Source: Anaerolineae bacterium (GTDB lineage Bacteria; Chloroflexota; Anaerolineae; Promineifilales; Promineifilaceae). Taken from it: a stretch of 64,000 nt of DNA. Of the stretch, positions 63,657 to 64,000 are shown one piece after another (positions within the stretch are counted from its first letter, which is position 1; every line of letters begins with the position of its first letter). The notes beneath the pieces were generated by a model. The model was not told the DNA's origin and did not search any database. It worked only from the letters and a program-made list of their open reading frames with translations. The DNA lies in NCBI GenBank assembly GCA_023384415.1, contig JAHDWJ010000004.1, positions 49,675 through 113,674 on the forward strand, written 5' to 3'. The translations under genes were made by a program, and so were the position numbers.

Positions 63657-63972
63657 GTCATGGGTCAACGTGAGTACTCCCTTAACATCGCTGCCTGAGT
63701 AGCGAGATTTTTCTCGATTTTTCCCAGAGAACGGGTGCATAAATAAGGTGTTTTCGCGGTACAAGGTAGGGTATTTGCCCATATACCCGGTTTATTGGCG
63801 GGCTTATAGTGGGCGAGCGCTGGGGAGCTTACATTGGTTGGGGATAGATGTTTAAGAAAAAGCTTTTGGTTTGAGCATCTATCCATTATCTGGTTCTCGG
63901 TTGCGGAAATAGAAACCAGGTTGTAATGGGTCTTCTAACCCTATCCGAGGTGTACTAGAAGGAGTGTGTATC

Positions 63973-64000
63973 ATGAAAAAAAGTCGTATGTTGTTTTTTG
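63973..64000 (+). CDS. 5' end of a gene cut by the window edge
   Basis: ATG preceded by GAAGGAG at nine bases opens MKKSRMLFF-type codons (MKKSRMLFF shows Lys then hydrophobic residues), typical of a signal-peptide start. Only nine codons are visible, so no product can be named. Confidence 0.55.

Noticed and set aside
63665..63886. 73-residue minus-strand frame near the window end
   Set aside because: No Shine-Dalgarno sequence and no recognisable protein features.

Overview
The window looks like chromosome of a Chloroflexota bacterium, probably of the Anaerolineae. This is an inference from gene content and style: a subtilase ending in a YLP-type tail, HEAT-repeat, Uma2, CHAT and kinase-like proteins, LPxSG sorting, PRC-barrel and PD40 proteins. 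It is not from rRNA, which is absent. GC is moderate to high, coding density is high, and genes lie on both strands in short operons. No phage, insertion sequence with a transposase, or CRISPR array is visible. One tRNA is present, tRNA-Arg(CCT).

Layout. 0.1-4.4 kb: a large secreted subtilase. 4.4-8.0 kb: a minus-strand argS operon with an alpha/beta hydrolase, a VOC protein and an SRPBCC protein. 8.3-10.8 kb: an ABC exporter. 10.9-12.1 kb: a toxin-like protein with a GNRAV motif. 12.1-15.6 kb: an ArsR regulator with a lipoprotein, a coiled-coil protein and an oxidoreductase. 15.7-18.0 kb: a sortase with its substrate, and a class III sirtuin. 18.2-21.9 kb: two glycosyltransferases and an importer ATPase. 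22.2-26.2 kb: Uma2, RseP, HEAT and AEC proteins. 26.1-30.9 kb: nucleotide-sugar genes, mtnA, a Tat-exported phosphoesterase and a GDPD. 31.3-33.4 kb: a magnesium-chelatase-like pair. 33.6-44.5 kb: a signalling and conflict region. 44.6-50.3 kb: a chitosanase-like enzyme, MoxR, enolase, gamma-glutamyltransferase and LexA. 50.5-64 kb: an FtsK-like ATPase, metabolic enzymes and a tandem phosphofructokinase.

Most interesting points. (1) A 1218-residue protein fuses a degenerate kinase, a CHAT (caspase-like) protease with an intact His/Cys pair, and an McrB-type AAA+ ATPase. It is followed by a DUF2357/McrC-like partner with no visible nuclease. This looks like an ATPase-gated protease version of McrBC and is the best candidate for an undescribed system. 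(2) The octamer GCGGCCGC occurs about 129 times by hand count, against roughly 2-3 expected, in all three reading frames. It behaves like the cyanobacterial HIP1 palindrome with a different core. (3) A tandem phosphofructokinase has a catalytically degenerate C-half like the animal and fungal enzyme. (4) Intergenic DNA carries several dispersed palindromic families. (5) lexA has a textbook promoter with an SOS box in its spacer.

Limits: all counts, alignments and domain calls were made by eye and no database was searched. Many start codons are judged only from spacing and Shine-Dalgarno-like sequence.
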